Translations under genes and position numbers: made by a program
The notes under the pieces: model-generated
What the model was told of the DNA's origin: nothing
Seen by the model: only the letters and a program-made list of their open reading frames with translations
Database searches by the model: none
DNA from: Pleurotus ostreatus/Saccharomyces cerevisiae fusant
Taxonomy: Eukaryota; Opisthokonta
Direction: 5' to 3'
Assembly: GCA_024196135.1 (NCBI GenBank)
Contig: JAMQCK010000177.1
Location: 1-44,257 of the forward strand
Length of the DNA stretch: 44,257 bases
In this document: positions 42,151 to 44,257 of the stretch, in pieces
Position numbering within the stretch: the first letter of the stretch is position 1
Layout of the letters: each line of letters starts with the position of its first letter

Positions 42151-42399
42151 GGGACTGTTGGATAGAGCTTGGGCGACGAGAACAAGCCTTGAGTGTTTGG
42201 AGGCTTCCTGACCGGCTGCTTGTTATAACGCAGACTGGATGGTATTTCGCGCGTACATTTCACAATCAAGCAACGTGTAACACTACTTTTCTGCCTACAC
42301 CTCAGCAGTACCTAAATCGCTAGATCATCCACCTCCCCACAGATCAGAATAAGTTAACATGTCTATCGTCAGTAGCGTCGGGATGTCCATGGCGTCCCT
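42151..42399. other. intergenic, convergent 3' ends
   Basis: Short space between the stops of the zinc-finger gene and the MATE transporter gene. No further feature seen. Confidence 0.5.
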
Positions 42400-44239
42400 T
42401 TACGCAGTCGGCGCCTCCCCGTTGCCATTCGCCAACAACGGCTCCCTCTCCTCTGCTGATATCCTTCCCCCATTTTCAACTCTGTTCTCCTGCGCCCCCT
42501 CCCCCTCCCCCGGCGCCAGCTTCCCCACCACCCGCTCCACCCGCGCCTGCACCTTCGCCACCTCCCTCTCCCAATCCGTCCGCCACGCGAACCACCACCC
42601 GAACGCCGCGCAGTACACCAGGCTCAGCGTCAAGCCAATCCACAGCCCGTGGAGGCCGTAGTCGAAGGAGAAGGCGAGCCAGACGCCCATGGGGATGCCC
42701 AGGATGTAGTAGGCGGAGAGGTTGAGGAGGGCGCCGGTGAATTGCTGGCCTTTGGCGCGGAAGATGCCGCCGGTGACGGCGGAGGTGCCGTCGAAGACTT
42801 GGAAGAGGGCGACGAGGGGGAGGATGGCGGAGACCATGGAGAGGACCTCTGCGAGGGGGGGTGAGTATGGGCGAGTGGGGGGGGGAGGGGGAGAGGGAAG
42901 GGAGCGTACCAGGATCCTCGTTGAAGATCAAGGCCCATGAGTTCCTGAATATGAGGAACATCGCGCTGAACAGCAGGCCAATGACAAGTGCCATGAGAAT
43001 GGCAGTGTGAGAGGCGACACCAGCGCGCCGCGCTTGACCCTCGCCGAGGAGGTTGCCAATGCTAATGATCCAGTGTAAGCGTACAAATTACAGCGCGAAT
43101 GATAAGTGGTGATGAACTTACCGAACAGCCGTCGCCACACTCAACGCAAACGGCGCCTGGAACGTCGTCGAGCTCGACACCAGCAAAATACTCTGCGTAG
43201 CAAGCGCGACCGGACCCAGCAAGCTCGCCGCCAGCGCCACCAGCTCCCACGCCCACCACTCGCTCGCGGTCTGCCCGACGCCCGCGAGGCCGAGGGAGAC
43301 CAGGACACCCAGGCCGGTGAAGCTGCGCCGCGTGATGGGGTGCCAGGCGGTGCGGGGGGCGAAGCAGACGCCGTAGATGATGGAGAGGACGGAGACGAGG
43401 TTGATGGAGACGGCGGTGGCGATGGGGGCGCCGATGAAGCCGAGGCGGATCCAGTCGGGGCCGAGGACCTGGATGGGGGGTGAGTGAGGGGGGGATGGGG
43501 GGAAGGGAAACATGGGAGGGACGGGGGTTGGTTACGCACAAGAAGGTAATTCAGCACAGCATTGATGGGCGCGACGATGAAGATAATTCTTGTTGGGACG
43601 TCGAAGAGGCCCTGCGACTGGAAGTAGCGGCGGCTGACGTTGTTGAAGACATAGGCTGCGCAGGGGGGTGGTCAGCGAACGTAAACATCGCAGCATGCGA
43701 AGACAACCGGGCAAACGAAAGAACAATAGCAGAGGAAAGGGACGACGCTCGAACATAGCTGGGCCATAGGCGAAGCTAGCGCACGGGGCACATTATGGCA
43801 TGCAGCCCGTAATAGGCACAAAGGCAAGTATAGAGCACGTTAGAGTAAAGCACGTCACACGAGGCGCGTAAGATGAGAGATCCGCGAGAGAAGAAGATGT
43901 GGATGACGGGATAGAAGGTAGTGAGTGACAGGCTAGCGCGCTCAATGTGGCACTCTAGTAAGCGTCGGATGATGATCTAGTAGGCGCCCATGCTCGGGAT
44001 GGACGATTGTGCTCGGATAGATGAGGATAGCGTCGATGGAAGGGTAGGGGCGACCCAATGGCATGAATAGGTGGAGGATGGTGTGGGAGGGCCGAGGGGA
44101 GGCATGCTAGAAGGATGTCCTCACCTGGCAAGCACAATAGCTCCCAACGCAAGTAGAGCGCTGCGAGGCGCGCGACCTCGGGGTCCTGGCGGAGGAAGAG
44201 CAGAATCGGTTCGGCGTTGACCCAGATGATGACGGTGGG
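42400..44239 (-). CDS. MATE-family efflux transporter (3' part, 5' end outside window)
   Basis: Five exons in the window (44125-44239, 43540-43655, 43122-43468, 42910-43061, 42400-42848) give 392 codons in one frame; earlier exons lie beyond 44257. Recognisable MATE segments: PTVIIWVNAEPILLFLRQDPEVA, AYVFNNVSRRYFQSQG, IGAPIATAVSINLV, WWAWELVALAASLLG, SVATAVRIGNLLGEGQARRA and QVFDGTSAVTGGIFRAKGQQ, the last typical of eukaryotic MATE/Erc1 proteins. The C-terminal cytosolic tail is charged (RISAEEREPLLANGN). MATE proteins export cationic compounds in exchange for H+ or Na+. The intron 43656-44124 is 469 bp, about nine times the usual size. The introns at 42849-42909 and 43469-43539 are very G-rich on the plus strand. 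Confidence 0.92.
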
Positions 44240-44257
44240 CTGAAGGTGATGTTAGTG

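Overview
The window is a piece of a filamentous basidiomycete genome, most likely an Agaricomycete. It is GC-rich and gene-dense. Genes are broken by many short introns of about 45-60 bp with GT..AG ends, and several proteins have fungal-specific architectures (CBM18-like/GH16 CRH glycosidase, CE16 esterase, fungal PIG-P, GRASP, uS8m). I see no bacterial, viral or CRISPR features. I re-spliced every gene by hand. Each complete model gives an uninterrupted frame whose exon lengths sum to a multiple of three, except one esterase copy that carries a real frameshift. Family names come from recognised motifs, not from a database search.

Layout, left to right: 1-4936 (+) the 3' part of a large UNC80-like channel scaffold; 5456-7208 (-) a GPI-anchored CRH-type GH16 glycosidase; 8176-10673 (-) a protein with three RRMs; 10945-13755 (+) exonuclease EXO1, whose fourth intron holds a 256-bp fold-back insertion; 14177-14802 (+) a small C2H2 zinc-finger protein; 15059-15577 (-) PIG-P; 15903-17192 (+) a RAD51 paralogue with degenerate Walker motifs; 17686-18945 (+) an alpha/beta hydrolase; 19162-20093 (-) 5-formyltetrahydrofolate cyclo-ligase; 20343-25246 (+) MSH6 in 25 exons; 25913-27461 (+) a GRASP Golgi protein; 27651-29271 (-) a damaged CE16 esterase copy; 29628-31020 (-) a 4EHP-type eIF4E; 31346-32537 (-) an intact CE16 esterase; 33266-35909 (+) an MFS transporter; 36734-38758 (+) a disordered Ser/Pro-rich protein; 39910-40377 (-) mitochondrial ribosomal protein uS8m; 41146-42150 (+) a second C2H2 protein paralogous to the first; 42400 to the window end (-) the 3' part of a MATE transporter.

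Three DNA repair genes (EXO1, the RAD51 paralogue, MSH6) lie within 15 kb. EXO1 acts downstream of MSH2-MSH6 in mismatch repair. Both EXO1 and MSH6 have MluI-box (ACGCGT) sites just upstream, the EXO1 pair forming a perfect palindrome, which suggests G1/S control. Two gene pairs are local duplicates: the C2H2 genes 27 kb apart with matching intron positions, and the CE16 esterases on either side of the eIF4E gene, one of which has decayed.

The most unusual structure is the long inverted repeat in the EXO1 intron. Five of its six arm differences would be G-U wobbles in the EXO1 pre-mRNA. I do not see an obvious new multi-gene system; most of the window is ordinary core fungal gene content.
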